A stretch of DNA of 64,000 bases, taken from assembly GCA_022605955.1 (NCBI GenBank), contig JAKCOZ010000007.1, forward strand, positions 34,698,991-34,762,990. Direction: 5' to 3'. The translations under genes and the position numbers were made by a program. Position 1 is the stretch's first letter. Every line of letters begins with the position of its first letter. Below the pieces are notes generated by a model that saw only the letters and a list, made by a program, of their open reading frames with translations, was not told where the DNA came from and searched no databases. Origin of the DNA: Rallus limicola (lineage: Eukaryota > Chordata > Aves > Gruiformes > Rallidae). Positions 10,094-22,195 of the stretch are shown piece after piece.

Positions 10094-13000
10094 AGAGGGA
10101 TAACCGTGTTTATTGGACTGTGTGGATCAGATGGCCTGGCATGTCAGACCCACAAGAGTACAAGGCTCTGGTGGATACTGGTGCCCAGTGTACGATAATG
10201 CCATCGAATCATGTAGGGACAAAACCTGTCAGCATTTCTGGAGTGACAGGTGGATCCCAACAATTGACTGTGTTAGAGGCTGAAGTGAGCTTAACTGGGA
10301 AGGACTGGGAGAAACACCCAATTGTGACTGGCCCAGAAGCTCCATGCATTTTAGGTATAGATTACCTCCGTAGAGGTTATTTTAAGGACCCAAAAGGGTA
10401 CCGGTGGGCTTTTGGAATAGCTGCTTTGGAGACAGAAGGCACTGAGCAATTGCGTGCCTTGCCTGGACTCTCTGATGATCCTTCTGTTGTGGGGTTATTG
10501 AAGGTTGAAGAACAGCAGGTGCCAATTGCTACAACGACGGTGCACAGGAGACAATACCGTACTAACAGGGATTCCCTGATCCCCATCCATAAGCTGATTC
10601 GTCAACTAGAGAGTCAAGGGGTGATCAGCCGAACCCGCTCACCCTTTAACAGTCCCATATGGCCAGTGCGGAAGTCCGATGGAGAGTGGAGGCTGACAGT
10701 GGATTATCGTGGCCTAAACGAAGTCACTCCAGGTATGAGTGCTGCTGTACCAGACATGCTGGAACTGCAGTATGAATTGGAGTCAAAGGCAGCCAAGTGG
10801 TATGCCACAATTGACATTGCAAATGCTTTCTTCTCAATACCACTGGCGCCAGAGTGCAGGCCACAATTTGCTTTCACTTGGAGGGGCATCCAATACACGT
10901 GGAATCGTCTGCCCCAGGGGTGGAAACACAGCCCCACCATTTGCCATGGACTAATCCAGACCACACTGGAAAAGGGTGAAGCCCCAGAGCACTTGCAGTA
11001 TATTGATGACATCATTGTATGGGGCAATACAGCAGAGGAAGTATTTGAGAAAGGAAAAAGGATAATTCAAATCCTTTTGGAAGCTGGTTTTGCTATAAAG
11101 CAAAGTAAAGTCAAGGGGCCTACCCGAGAAATCCAGTTTTTAGGAATAAAATGGCAGGATGGGCGTCGTCAGATCCCAATGGACATTATCAATAAAATAG
11201 CAGCTATGTCTCCACCAAGCAACAAAAAGGAAACACAAGCTTTCTTAGGTGTTATAGGTTTTTGGCGAATGCATGTCCCAAACTACAGTCTCATTGTGAG
11301 CCCACTCTACCACGTAACTCGGAAGAAGAATGATTTCCAATGGGGCCCTGAGCAGCAGCAAGCCTTTGAACAGATCAAACGCGAGATAGTCCACGCAGTA
11401 GCCCTTGGGCCTGTCCGGACAGGGACAGATGTTAAAAATGTGCTTTACACTGCAGCCGGGGAGAATGGCCCTACCTGGAGTCTCTGGCAGAAAGCACAAG
11501 GGGAGACTAGAGGTCGACCACTGGGGTTTTGGAGTCGGGCCTACAAAGGATCTGAGGCCAATTATACTCCAACAGAAAAGGAAATACTGGCCGCCTATGA
11601 AGGGGTTCGAGCCGCTTCAGAAGTGATTGGAACTGAAGCTCAACTCCTCCTGGCACCCCGACTGCCGGTGCTGGGCTGGATGTTCAAAGGGAAGGTCCCT
11701 TCTACACACCATGCCACTGATGCTACGTGGAGCAAGTGGGTTGCACTAATTACTCAGCGGGCTCGAATAGGAAACCCTAATCGCCCAGGAATCGTGGAAG
11801 TGATCACAGACTGGCCAGAAGGCAAAGATTTTGGGATGTCACCAGAGGACGAGGAGGTGACACGTGCTGAAGAAGCCCCACCTTACAACAAACTGCCAGA
11901 GAATGAGAAGCGATATGCCCTGTTCACCGATGGCTCCTGTCGCCTTGTGGGAAGGCAGCGAAGATGGAAAGCTGCTGTATGGAGTCCTACCAGACAAGTA
12001 GCAGAAGCCACTGAAGGAAAAGGTGAATCAAGCCAATTTGCTGAGGTGAAGGCCATCCAGTTGGCCTTGGACATTGCTGAGAGAGAAAAGTGGCCAATGC
12101 TCTATCTTTATACTGACTCATGGATGGTAGCTAATGCCCTGTGGGGTTGGTTGCAACAGTGGAAAAAGAACAACTGGCAGCGTAGAGGCAAACCCATATG
12201 GGCTGCTGACTTATGGCAAGACATTGCTACCCGATTAGAGAGGCTTGTTGTAAAGGTACGTCATGTTGATGCCCATGTACCTAAGAGTCGAGCCATGGAG
12301 GAACATCAAAACAACCATCAGGTAGATAAGGCTGCTAGGATTGAAGTGGCTCAGGTAGATCTAGACTGGCAACATAAAGGTGAATTATTCATAGCTCGAT
12401 GGGCTCATGATTCCTCAGGTCATCAAGGGAGAGATGCAACATATAGATGGGCTCGAGATCGAGGGGTGGACTTAACCATGGATGCTATTGCACAAGTTAT
12501 CCATGAATGTGAGACGTGTGCCGCAATTAAGCAGGCGAAGCGGTTGAAGCCGCTTTGGTATGGGGGACGGTGGATGAAATATAAATATGGGGAGGCCTGG
12601 CAGATTGATTACATCACCCTCCCACAAACCCGCCATGGCAAACGCTATGTGCTTACAATGGTGGAGGCTACCACTGGCTGGCTAGAAACATATCCGGTAC
12701 CCCATGCTACTGCCCGGAATACAATCCTGGGCCTTGAAAGGCAAGTCCTATGGCGACACGGCACCCCAGAAAGAATCGAGTCAGACAACGGGACTCATTT
12801 CCGAAATGCTCTCATAGACACCTGGGCCAAAGAGCATGGCATTGAATGGGTGTACCACATTCCTTATCATGCACCAGCCTCTGGGAAAATTGAACGATAT
12901 AATGGACTCTTAAAGACCACCCTGAAAGCAATGGGTGGTGGAACATTCAAACATTGGGATACAAATTTGGCAAAAGCCACGTGGTTAGTTAACTCTAGGG

Positions 13001-13260
13001 GTTTTACCAATCGGGCTGGCCCTGCCCAGTCAAAATTTCCATGCACTGTAGAAGGAGACAGAGTCCCAGTGGTGCACATGAAAAGCATATTAGGGAAGAC
13101 AGTTTGGGTCATCCCTGCTTCAGGTAAAGGTAAACCTATGTCGGGAATTGTTTTTGCTCAAGGACCTGGTTCTACTTGGTGGGTAATGCAGAAGGATGGA
13201 GAAACTCGATGTGTACCTCAAAGGGATTTGATTTTAGGTGAGAATAGCCAATGTAATTAG
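10066..13260 (+). CDS. pol: Endogenous retrovirus Pol (protease, RT, RNase H, integrase)
   Basis: A 1,064-residue open frame directly after the gag UAG, probably made only as a Gag-Pol fusion of about 1,690 residues. The protease active site DTG is at 10174-10182. Reverse transcriptase carries YIDD at 10999-11010. RNase H shows TDGS at 11926-11937, then an AEVKA glutamate and a YTDSW aspartate. Integrase has an HHCC zinc site (WAHDSSGH, then CETC at 12508-12519) and a DD35E triad with aspartates at 12607 and 12784 and glutamate at 12892, exactly 35 residues after the second aspartate. The C-terminal tail ends VPQRDLILGENSQCN. No internal stop, frameshift or missing catalytic residue is seen, so the protein may be functional. 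I see no dUTPase domain. A GTG at 10087 could be mistaken for a start. Confidence 0.93.
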   Translation, partial: RGPASSQVEERDNRVYWTVWIRWPGMSDPQEYKALVDTGAQCTIMPSNHVGTKPVSISGVTGGSQQLTVLEAEVSLTGKDWEKHPIVTGPEAPCILGIDYLRRGYFKDPKGYRWAFGIAALETEGTEQLRALPGLSDDPSVVGLLKVEEQQVPIATTTVHRRQYRTNRDSLIPIHKLIRQLESQGVISRTRSPFNSPIWPVRKSDGEWRLTVDYRGLNEVTPGMSAAVPDMLELQYELESKAAKWYATIDIANAFFSIPLAPECRPQFAFTWRGIQYTWNRLPQGWKHSPTICHGLIQTTLEKGEAPEHLQYIDDIIVWGNTAEEVFEKGKRIIQILLEAGFAIKQSKVKGPTREIQFLGIKWQDGRRQIPMDIINKIAAMSPPSNKKETQAFLGVIGFWRMHVPNYSLIVSPLYHVTRKKNDFQWGPEQQQAFEQIKREIVHAVALGPVRTGTDVKNVLYTAAGENGPTWSLWQKAQGETRGRPLGFWSRAYKGSEANYTPTEKEILAAYEGVRAASEVIGTEAQLLLAPRLPVLGWMFKGKVPSTHHATDATWSKWVALITQRARIGNPNRPGIVEVITDWPEGKDFGMSPEDEEVTRAEEAPPYNKLPENEKRYALFTDGSCRLVGRQRRWKAAVWSPTRQVAEATEGKGESSQFAEVKAIQLALDIAEREKWPMLYLYTDSWMVANALWGWLQQWKKNNWQRRGKPIWAADLWQDIATRLERLVVKVRHVDAHVPKSRAMEEHQNNHQVDKAARIEVAQVDLDWQHKGELFIARWAHDSSGHQGRDATYRWARDRGVDLTMDAIAQVIHECETCAAIKQAKRLKPLWYGGRWMKYKYGEAWQIDYITLPQTRHGKRYVLTMVEATTGWLETYPVPHATARNTILGLERQVLWRHGTPERIESDNGTHFRNALIDTWAKEHGIEWVYHIPYHAPASGKIERYNGLLKTTLKAMGGGTFKHWDTNLAKATWLVNSRGFTNRAGPAQSKFPCTVEGDRVPVVHMKSILGKTVWVIPASGKGKPMSGIVFAQGPGSTWWVMQKDGETRCVPQRDLILGENSQCN

Positions 13261-13757
13261 TAAGGTAGAAATTGTATTATAATAAGTGCTAAATAACCCA
13301 TTACAATATATACATTATTACTTTAATTTCTGTATATATAATTGTTGTTGTGTGTTGTACCAATGGAGTTACAGCCGGAAACATACACGTCAATGAAGGA
13401 AGACTGCCACGATGATGGGATCAAGACCTACCATCACAAGAACTTTTTCCTCTTCCCCTTTGAAAATGAACACTTTTGATTCACAGACCATGACCATGGA
13501 CCATGTCAGATGCATTGGTCGAGAGCCCGAGATGCAGCATGCAACGATCCAATGGTGCATACTGACACCATGAGAGACTGTTACAACGAATGAAGCCTGA
13601 AAGTCATGGACTAAATCATTTACTCAACAAAACTCAGAAGAATGATCCATAGACTAAGGGAATAATACAGATATGTGTGTCTGAAACATTGGTTGTACCC
13701 AAAAGAAATGGTTGGATCTGGTCATGACGTAAATGGTATGGAATAAGGGGTGGATAA
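13261..13757 (+). other. Non-coding stretch between pol and 3' LTR (env absent)
   Basis: About 500 bp with no open frame of useful length and no env-like signal peptide, furin site or fusion peptide. A short purine-rich run, aataaggggtggata, directly precedes the LTR and is the likely polypurine tract, though it is poor. The stretch may be an env remnant or simply 3' untranslated sequence. Confidence 0.75.
13742..13757 (+). promoter_or_regulatory. Probable polypurine tract
   Basis: A purine-rich run (aaggggtgg core) ends next to the 3' LTR, where plus-strand DNA synthesis is primed. It is short and broken by thymines, so the call rests mainly on position. Confidence 0.5.
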
Positions 13758-14345
13758 TGTCCTGGTTTCAGTCAGGATAGAGTTAATTTCATTTGTAGCA
13801 GCGGATGGAATGCTGTGTTTGGGAGTTAAAATGAAAACAGTGCTGATAACACCCTGATGTTTTTAGTTGCAGTCAGACAGTCAATGCCAGGACAGGTGAC
13901 CCAGATGGGCCAAAGAGAATATTCCATGCCAATTACGTCCTGCCCAGGATAAAGGGGGGCTGATGGGAGGAAGAAGGGGCGGTTCCGGGACGCGAGCGGC
14001 CGGGACGCGAGGGTCTTGGGGGACGGTCGGGTTCCGGGACGGCTCTGGGTGGTACGGCCTGAGTTGTGTGGTTCGGTGAGAAACTGCATTGTGTATCAAT
14101 ATTTTCATATTCTTTTGCTCTATAGTCCTGTTAGCATTTTATATATTTTATTTCTCTGTTATCTTAGTAAACTATCCTTATCCCAACCCACGGGCCTCTT
14201 AGTTTCTTGGTTTTGGAGTTATTTGCCCCTTCCTTTTCCCTTCCCTTGTTTCCCCCCTCCCCTTTTTCCCTTTTCTCCTGCTCTTTTACTTTAAGGAGCA
14301 GGCAGCTGCGTGGATCTCGGCCCAAGCCGGGGTGAAACCACGACA
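13758..14345 (+). repeat. 3' LTR of the retrovirus
   Basis: 588 bp at an offset of exactly 6,279 from the 5' LTR and identical at every base I compared. The candidate TATA-like box falls at 13948-13954 and the AGTAAA hexamer at 14166-14171. Because both LTRs start identical at integration, zero differences implies little time since insertion, unless gene conversion has occurred. Confidence 0.93.
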
Positions 14346-14350
14346 TCTTC
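14346..14350. repeat. Target site duplication, right copy (tcttc)
   Basis: Identical to the five bases before the 5' LTR. A 5-bp duplication is usual for ERVL-type elements, whereas ERVK-type elements usually make 6 bp (family knowledge). Confidence 0.9.
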
Positions 14351-17300
14351 CATCTGCATTACCTGCCTATCTGAAGATGTGGGAATCCCCTACTGAGTGA
14401 GAATCTAATTCAGCACAGTAAGAGAACATAGTCTGTGAGAGAAAAAAATTCATCTTTTGGTTCTTCATGACACTTTTAAACTGGCCAAAGTGTTGATTCA
14501 ATTAAATGACAGATGAGACCTCTGTCACCTGACTGCATGTCTCCTTTGCAGAAAATCAGAGCAAGGACAATCCCTTCAAAAAGTCATATTTTTTTTTATA
14601 ATAATAAGAAAGAAGACCCTTACGTATAACAAAAAACCAGCAAGGGGGTTTTGGTGTATGCCAGTATGAGTGCATGTGTATGACACAGGAAATCTGTTCA
14701 GTTAAACATGAGTGTATGCTTTTTCTTGTCAAGATACATCACCTCTACACTCATGTGCCAAAGCTTAGGAAGTCATCTACGGAGTGAGATAACCAAACAG
14801 AGATGACTATATACTGGTGTCCATATGTCAGCCAGCAGTCAAGGCTAACATTACAGTCAAAGGACAGCCAAGCAATGGAGTCAGTGAAGCCTAGGGATCA
14901 ATCCAGCTCACAGCTAAAGCAGCCGGCTGGGCTTCAGTTCATTTGTCTACACATAAGCTTATGGAGCATCAGTATGACCCCTGGGTATGTGAGGCATCCA
15001 CACAGCACTAACAGACATGACATAAGACATACGTCCCTCTGGAGCAGTTAAAGGTCCACGTGTGATGTCTCTACTGGCACAAGAAGCCACAAGAGGCACT
15101 TAAATGACTCCTTGACTTCCTTATTTTTCTTATTAGTCAATCATGACTGTTAGACATGAATCGTGTTACAGTCTGGCTATGTCATTATTATTTTTTTTTA
15201 TCACTGGAAATGTTCCAGCTAAAAGAAGATAATTCAACAACTGCCAGAGGGCTACTGGTCTGCTTTGGCAGAGCAGGACTGCGTTGTTTCCTGAGATTCC
15301 TTCTGGTGACTCTGTAGTTGAATCACATCTACAGCTTACACGCTTTGTCAGGCTGGTTATATTAGTGCATTAAGGTTAGATTCATGGTTAATGTGGGTAA
15401 CCTTGTTGTAGTTGTAAAGAGGAGACAGAGTTTTCTAAGACCTTACTTACTTTTCAGTGGTATAAAATAGTAAGAGTGGCAGTCAAGATTTTCCTCATGT
15501 TCTAGAGCTCAAACTCCCTTTCTAGAGTCATCTCACTACAATTTTATCTAAGAGTTTCAAGTTAATGTTAAATGAAAATGAATGAAAAATATAAGCATGC
15601 AGCTTTTAATTTGCTACCAGTGAAAGATTAAGGGACTTGATTCTGCTGAGATCAATTGAAATCAGTAGAAATTTTGCCTGGGGATATTGAGTAGACTCAC
15701 TCAACTAATAATAATAATAGCTCTAGATTAATTCAGTGGCAGTTTCTAAGAAAACTTCCCAAATCACTTTAATTTTGAGCAAAAGAAAATATGCAGATTT
15801 TTCATAAATAATTACCTCATACCCATGAATGTTTTACTCTTAAGCTTATTAAATACACCTTACTGAATGGAAAGGAAGCAAAGGAAATTGGCATAAAGTG
15901 GAGCTGAAGAATGAGTTTCTCAAATACCAAGCTACTGAAAAAAACACAGTCAGAAACTTCATTAATATTTCTTGTTTCCTTGGGTTACATTTTTGGTGAG
16001 GGGAAATAACTGATTGTGTTTTATAAGTTATGCCACTTTTCAATTCTGCCTGTGGTGAACTAATCACCTACTTTTAAGGGAATCTCCTAGGCTAATGAGC
16101 AGCCCACAGAAAATTCCACATTCACAATTTTTATGATTTCAAGCTAAAAATTTAGAACATTGTGGGTAAGAAATTACTGTGACAGAACTGCAGAACAGAG
16201 AGACCACACACGTAAATCTCCTTTTAAAAAAGGCTGCCAAAGTGGGAGGAGGCAGGGACTTGTCCCTTGTGTACAATAGCTCAGTTCCTGAAACATTTCC
16301 CAAAGGTATGGGAAACCTAGAAAAAAAGGCCTTTCTCAGCATGAATGGGTCTGGGCCAAAACTCATAATCAGCAGGCTGGTTTAGGGTTGGCTGGAGAGA
16401 AAGGGTCATCTAAATTCCTCCTATCGCAGCTTTGTCATGTTGGAAAACAGAGCTGGGACCTTGAGAGAGCCAGATGGAGTGGAATTCTCAAGTCCAGTGA
16501 AGCAGGCAGAAAGGAGAACCAGGTTTGGGTCATGGCTGCAAGGACTGTTTCTGGGTTTTATATGCATTTAGGGAAGAATGTGGCAATCTTTCATCCTCTG
16601 CCTGGACCAGGAAATTCTTACATACAGACCTGTATTACATTATTTTTACATAGTTGAACAGGCCACGTAAGGAACACTTTGTTTTAGAACAGCTTGTAGC
16701 AAGTTGGTTAGGACTTCTCCAGAAAATACGTGTATGGGATCTCACACGCTGCAGAAGGCTCATTTCCACACGAGTTTTCTAATACATTGTACCAACACTT
16801 CCATCCCTTGGCATACTGTGACAGAAAAACAGCTGTGGCTGTTGTATCTGGTGAGACTCATCCTTGCCAGCTAGTGTTAATTCCTAGATTATGCCAGTGT
16901 TTTTAGGCACAGAAACCCCTGTTAGGGATGTGTGCCTCTCTCCTGCTAAGGCAGGAGTAATTCTGCATGGAAATTTTGTCCCTTAGGAGAAGCTTAGCAG
17001 ATTGCAGATACATAAAGGGTGAGCTGGACATTTCTCAAGAATATACTTGTGGAGGATAAATTTAATTCAAATCCCAGTTTAGTCAACCAAGTGGTTTTGT
17101 TCTGGGTTGTTTGGAGTTTTTTGTTTGTTTTTTTTTTTTAAGTTTTGGATTTACGTAACTGTTAGTTCCTAAATTGCAGAGAGATTTGGAAACTGAAATT
17201 TTATTTAAATCTGACAATTTTATCTGACTTTTTCATTAAATGACTGTAATTTATAACTTCTTAAAGTGTTTTGTGGACTGGGGTTTTTTTGCCTGTGCAG

Positions 17301-18328
17301 TTTTTTTGATGATTTGCTCAGTTCTTTAGCATCTGAAATACTATAGCTTTAGAAAGAACATTGTTTAATACCATTTTTTCATTCCTATTACATAATTAAT
17401 TATTGACACTGGTGAGGAGGGAAAGCATCCTAGAGTTAAGCACTACAAAAAAGAGCATTCACCCCCTCCCATTTCTATAAATCCATGCAGTGTGTCATTG
17501 TAATTAACTAAATACTGTATGTACACTCATAATCCAGTAAATTCTGCTTCTTAATACAGTGTTTCAAACATATATGCATGAAGAAATTCATGGCATACAT
17601 GTTTAAATAGACATTTTTTCTAGGGAGTCTCTAAAGTCCTGCACCTTATGAGCTGTAAGGGCATTTCATAAAAGAACAAAGCACTGCCAGCTCCAAGGTT
17701 AAAATGGCAGGGAAGAGTAAACCTCTGCAACAGGAGTGTCTTTACTGGGGAGACAAAAGAGCCTTTAACACCTACACTGTTCCCTTTTTGATACTGGCTG
17801 GTGCAGGTATTGTTCTAAGGTAATAGTTGATGCATTCTTCTGGATCCTGCTAGTTAGGCTGGTTTCCACACCTGGAAAGTTAGTCACAAGACTAGTAATA
17901 CACTGTTGAAAGAACTTTTGGCAGGTTGTCTGCAATCTCCCAAGAAAGAAGTAAACCAAGGTTACAGAAAGAGACCACCTCTTGGTGAAAAAAATTTTAA
18001 AATAATCAATCAATACTTTAATAAGCAAAAGCAAGCTGTAATTCACATTCCATAAATAACTTGTTAACAGCAGGCTAGTGACAGAAAGAGAAAAAAGGCT
18101 GATAGTAAAGTGTGAATTTTCCATTCAGCTCCACTGAGTAAGAAGCACTGGTAACCTGGTTTATGATATGAGAGCTGATGAGACTGTAAGGAGATGAAGT
18201 GTCTTACAGGCCAGTCATTTTGTTCTTATATGAAACCCAGGGGTTTTAATCTTTTAGTTTCAGCATCATTGTTTCATAGTATGGATGGATCCAAACTCAA
18301 ACCTGAGACTGTCTGTGTGTTCACCTTT

Positions 18329-18342
18329 GTGTGTGTGTGTGT
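18329..18342. repeat. Short TG run
   Basis: Seven pure TG units. Confidence 0.9.
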
Positions 18343-20724
18343 AAATTGCAATGTTGTGGCTTAATTCTACCATCAGGTCTCAGCAATGTAGGACTACATC
18401 TCAGCTGCTGTTGTGACAAAGCTTAGAGATGTCTGCACCCCAAGGGTTTTACTCTTTCCTCTTTGTCATGTCTGAAACTACTCACAGTGTAGATACATAT
18501 AGAAATATGAAAACCAATTTAAATCATAGCATCAGCTGACATCTGGTAATGCAGAGAAGGGAGAGGAAAAACAATCATAAAAAACTAACTTATTTCATCA
18601 AATCAGGACTTTTTTTAGGCTTAAGTGTCTTCCTGAATGCCATCTCATTTCTGTCCTCAAAATTTCTGTCTAAGGAAAATATTAATATTAAGTTTCTGTT
18701 TAGGCTTTTAAGTAGATGGATACATAGTAAAATCTTTTCTTCATCTCTGTTTTATGCCAGCTTATTTTTCTTCCTTTCCAACTGTCACTTTTATCTTTAA
18801 TAGCTATAAATCTTTCATAATTATCAGAGTGATTAGCAAGGGGAAGTATCTGTACATAATGATATTAAAGTTCTTTCTTATAAGAAATATTAAACTGAGT
18901 TCTAATTTGTATTCAAAGTACTCTGTGATAATGATACAGACATTATGGAATGTTTTGTTATTAATTATATGCATCAACACATGTCCTAATATTTGATGTA
19001 ATTTGATGTAGTTGACTGAAAATTTAAAAAAAAAATCCCAGAAGAAAAGGAAGAGTGAATAAGGGAAGCAAGAAACTAAGCTAAATTACATTCTTAGTAA
19101 GCTGCCAAATAGTGCCTTCTTTAATATTATATGATTTATATAGAAGGACATCAAACAATACTATATATGGTATAATGAAATACTACTTTCATTTAGAAAT
19201 AAATAGGGGGTTATAAAGGTTTTCCTTAAAATCTAAAGAAACTGCCTTAAGCTTTCTGCAACTGACCTCTTTGCTTTGACAAGAATTTTTAGCAAAACCC
19301 AAGAGTTTAAGTAACAGTGTCTATTTTAAGGAGTTATGACTCTAGTTAAGCTGATTAAGAAGTGATAGATCTGAAATCTAGGTGTGAGTGTGTAATCCTC
19401 ATTAGTGTAAGGTATGTTCAGGGAAATTTTGAAAGGACTCCTTTCCTGTCAAGGTATATAGACAAGTATGAAATCATTGCTAGTAACATTTGCAGAAGGA
19501 ATAACATTGGTTAAATGATCAATTGTCATGCAGGTGCAGTGGTCATAATCAGACAGAAGATCATAAGAAAACCAAAATAATATGTTTCAGCTCAATAATG
19601 TCATCACTGTATGCTCAGAAACATGGGATCTTTGAACAGTGATCAAGGAAAGAGAGAATAGAAGGAATAGCGATGATCTGCCTCCACCTCACAAGTGGAG
19701 GTTAGTCCAGGAACACTGATTCCCATGTTAGTAACTCTGCTTTAAAAGAGATTTGGAAAAACTTGAGGTTGCCTAGAAAACTAGCCTTAAAAATTATTTG
19801 AAGATATAAATCTTACATAGAAAAAAAAAGTCTCACAATGGGCTTGGTATGTTTCTTTTATCAAAAGGAAACCTGAAAAGTATATTGATCAAAGAACACA
19901 TATGTATACCCAGAGAAAATCTGTGGCTACAAGTTGGTTCTTTTGTCTAGGAAAAAATGGATCATAGCAACAATCAATGGAAGTAATTCAGAGTCAGAAA
20001 AAGTCAAATGAGAAACTAGCCATACCAAGCTACAATATTTATTACTGTCTCTTTAAAATAAACTTAGCTACATCTTTGGGATACCTACTTTATTTCATCA
20101 TAGTCAGTGTTCTCCATGAAGATTTATCAGTTTAAGAGAAAGATTTCTAGGGTTTAAGTAGATGTATGACAAATGACGGAGAAGAGGGAAAACTCAGGGC
20201 TTTTAAAGAAGTAGAATTTTCACACCTTTTAAAATATTAAAATCAAGGAGGGAAGAGCCTTCACTGTTAAGTGACCAGTGAAGGAAGATTCTCTGGATTA
20301 CATTTTTAATGTAAATACCTTCATTGGTTTTAAGTCTTTTACTGGATGTAGTACTTCTGCACAAAATCTCTATTAAATGTAGTTTATGGAATGATTAGAA
20401 AATCTGGTTAATGATCATGAAAGAAAAATCTGTGTTACCAAGAATGCTAGGCAATATTAAAATTTAGAGAAATGCAATAAATCGTATTGTGTTCATATTC
20501 TTCCTAAAATATTTATGTGGCATAAATATTTTGAATTTGTTTAAAAATTCTAAGAGGGTAGGTATTTTTGTCAAGCCATACAGAAATGGATACTACTCCT
20601 ACAAACTCTCTAAAAGACAGAACTGAGATAATTTATTTCACTCTGCTTGGTTTATGCGGACTGGAGTTGATGGTTTGGGGTTTTTTTGGGGGTTTTGTTT
20701 TTGTTGTTCACAAAACAAATATAG

Positions 20725-21088
20725 ACACATAGAATGCTTTGGGGTGGAAGGGACCTCAAAGAACATCTAGTTCCAAGCCCCCTGTCATGGGGGACACCCT
20801 CACTAGACAAGGTTGCCCAAAGCCCCGTCTAACCTGGTCTTAAATGCCTTGAGGGATAGGGCTTCCACAATCTCTCCTGGCAACCTGTTCCAGTGCATCA
20901 CCACCCTCATAGTAAAGAATTTCTTCCTAACATCTAATCTCAACCTGCCCTCCTTCACCTTGAAGCCATTGCCCCTTGTCCTGTTGCTACACTCCCTGGT
21001 GAACAGTCCCTCTCCCACTGTCCTGTAGGACCCCTTTAAGTATTGATATGCTGCAGTTAGGTCACCCAGGAGCCTGCTCAGCTCCAGA
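20725..21088 (-). mobile_element. CR1 3'-end fragment
   Basis: Minus-strand CR1 3' end: acacatagaatg, then ggaagggacctcaaagaaca and, further on, cttgtcctgttgctacac and aggtcacccaggagcctgct. It reads sense relative to ADCY8. Confidence 0.88.
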
Positions 21089-22195
21089 TTGCATTTACCA
21101 ATTTGCTAGTGTCCAGTGGATTATGGCATCACTCCATACATGAGAAAGCACATTGCTGTTTGAGATAAAAAGAGCTGACACAAAAGAGCTTAAAAAAATT
21201 ACAGAAGTCTTGCCTTACTTGATTTTAATTTACGAGCCATGAGACTATGCCAAGGGTCTTACTGATACAACACATGCACAAATACCTCATACCCCTGAAC
21301 CAGAAATATATTAAAAATACTGAGGGATCTGGATGTGCACATGAGAGCAAGTTACTCTAGGGTCCCTTTATAGTAAATAGCATAATCAATGATATTCAGA
21401 ATATAATTTCTGTTTTCCCATGGTAGGTGCCTATAGTTAGATAAATTATAAGCTAAACTTCATTGAATTTACTTCACTGCCTACACTACTAGCCTTGTCA
21501 GCCAGCTCAGATGTTTATAACTGAAGATAGTTGCATGGAACAAAACTTTGACCAAAAAAAACATAAAAAAGAAGGAAAGAAAATGCAAGCCTAGCAAAAT
21601 TGAGCATGTTCTGCTTGTATTACTGTGCTTTGCACTTTTTCTAAGCATTACTAATTAAGCAGCAACTAATTTGCCTAATGTAATAAATTCCACTGCTGCG
21701 ATTAATTAATTTAATTGTTGAATTAGATAGAATCCAATCTAAAGATTGTAAATCCTGCTAGGTACCTAACTACTGCAATGGCTGTGGTGGATGATTATAT
21801 GTCCTTTAAATGAGTAGGTCTTTTAACCTTACTCAGTTCTTTAGAAGAAAAGTCAGGATAAAGCTGTGGTTTTTAAAAAACATTAATTTTCCAGCAAGGA
21901 CTAGAATTACAAAACTTCCTTAGAATCTGAGGTAGGAGATGTGCCCTTATACCATTCTTGGTCTAACACTACAGACACACAATATTCTGTGGACTATCCA
22001 AGCTTTCATTTGCTATCAGAACCCATCACTTTTGATAAAAATTCTCCATTTCTTCCACCCTCAGTAACTTTACAAAATCTCAATGGGGAAAATCTGAATT
22101 AATATTGTTCAAAAGTGATCCTAGGGTATTTCCCAAAGATCCCAAATACAGGTTTGACTTCCCATGCTTTTCCAAATAAAACATGTTGTACTCAC

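Larger units (their letters stand above)
7479..14345 (+). mobile_element. Complete env-less ERVL-like endogenous retrovirus (LTR-gag-pol-LTR)
   Basis: 6,867-bp provirus bounded by two 588-bp LTRs that begin TGTCCTGG and end CACGACA, with an identical 5-bp duplication (tcttc) on each side. In order it holds: 5' LTR, a lysine-tRNA-type primer binding site, gag, a UAG stop, pol with protease, reverse transcriptase, RNase H and integrase, about 500 bp of non-coding sequence, and the 3' LTR. No env frame exists. The LTRs match base for base in my comparison, and both main frames are open, so insertion was recent. Placement in the ERVL (class III) group rests on the pol layout, the lack of env, and the 5-bp duplication. 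A betaretrovirus-like (class II) origin is less likely despite the primer site type. Confidence 0.93.
6992..22195 (-). other. ADCY8 intron carrying the full-length retrovirus
   Basis: This 15.2-kb intron lies between the exons ending LAH and starting EHHC. The retrovirus and one duplicated target copy account for 6,872 bp, so the ancestral intron was about 8.3 kb. From 14351 to 20724 I see only unique AT-rich sequence with a short TG run (18329-18342) and a possible ancient repeat near 15630-15690. A CR1 fragment lies at 20725-21088. No other gene is supported. Confidence 0.75.

Noticed and set aside
13261..13757. Possible env gene
   Set aside because: Fewer than 500 bp with no open frame and no signal peptide or fusion-peptide features.
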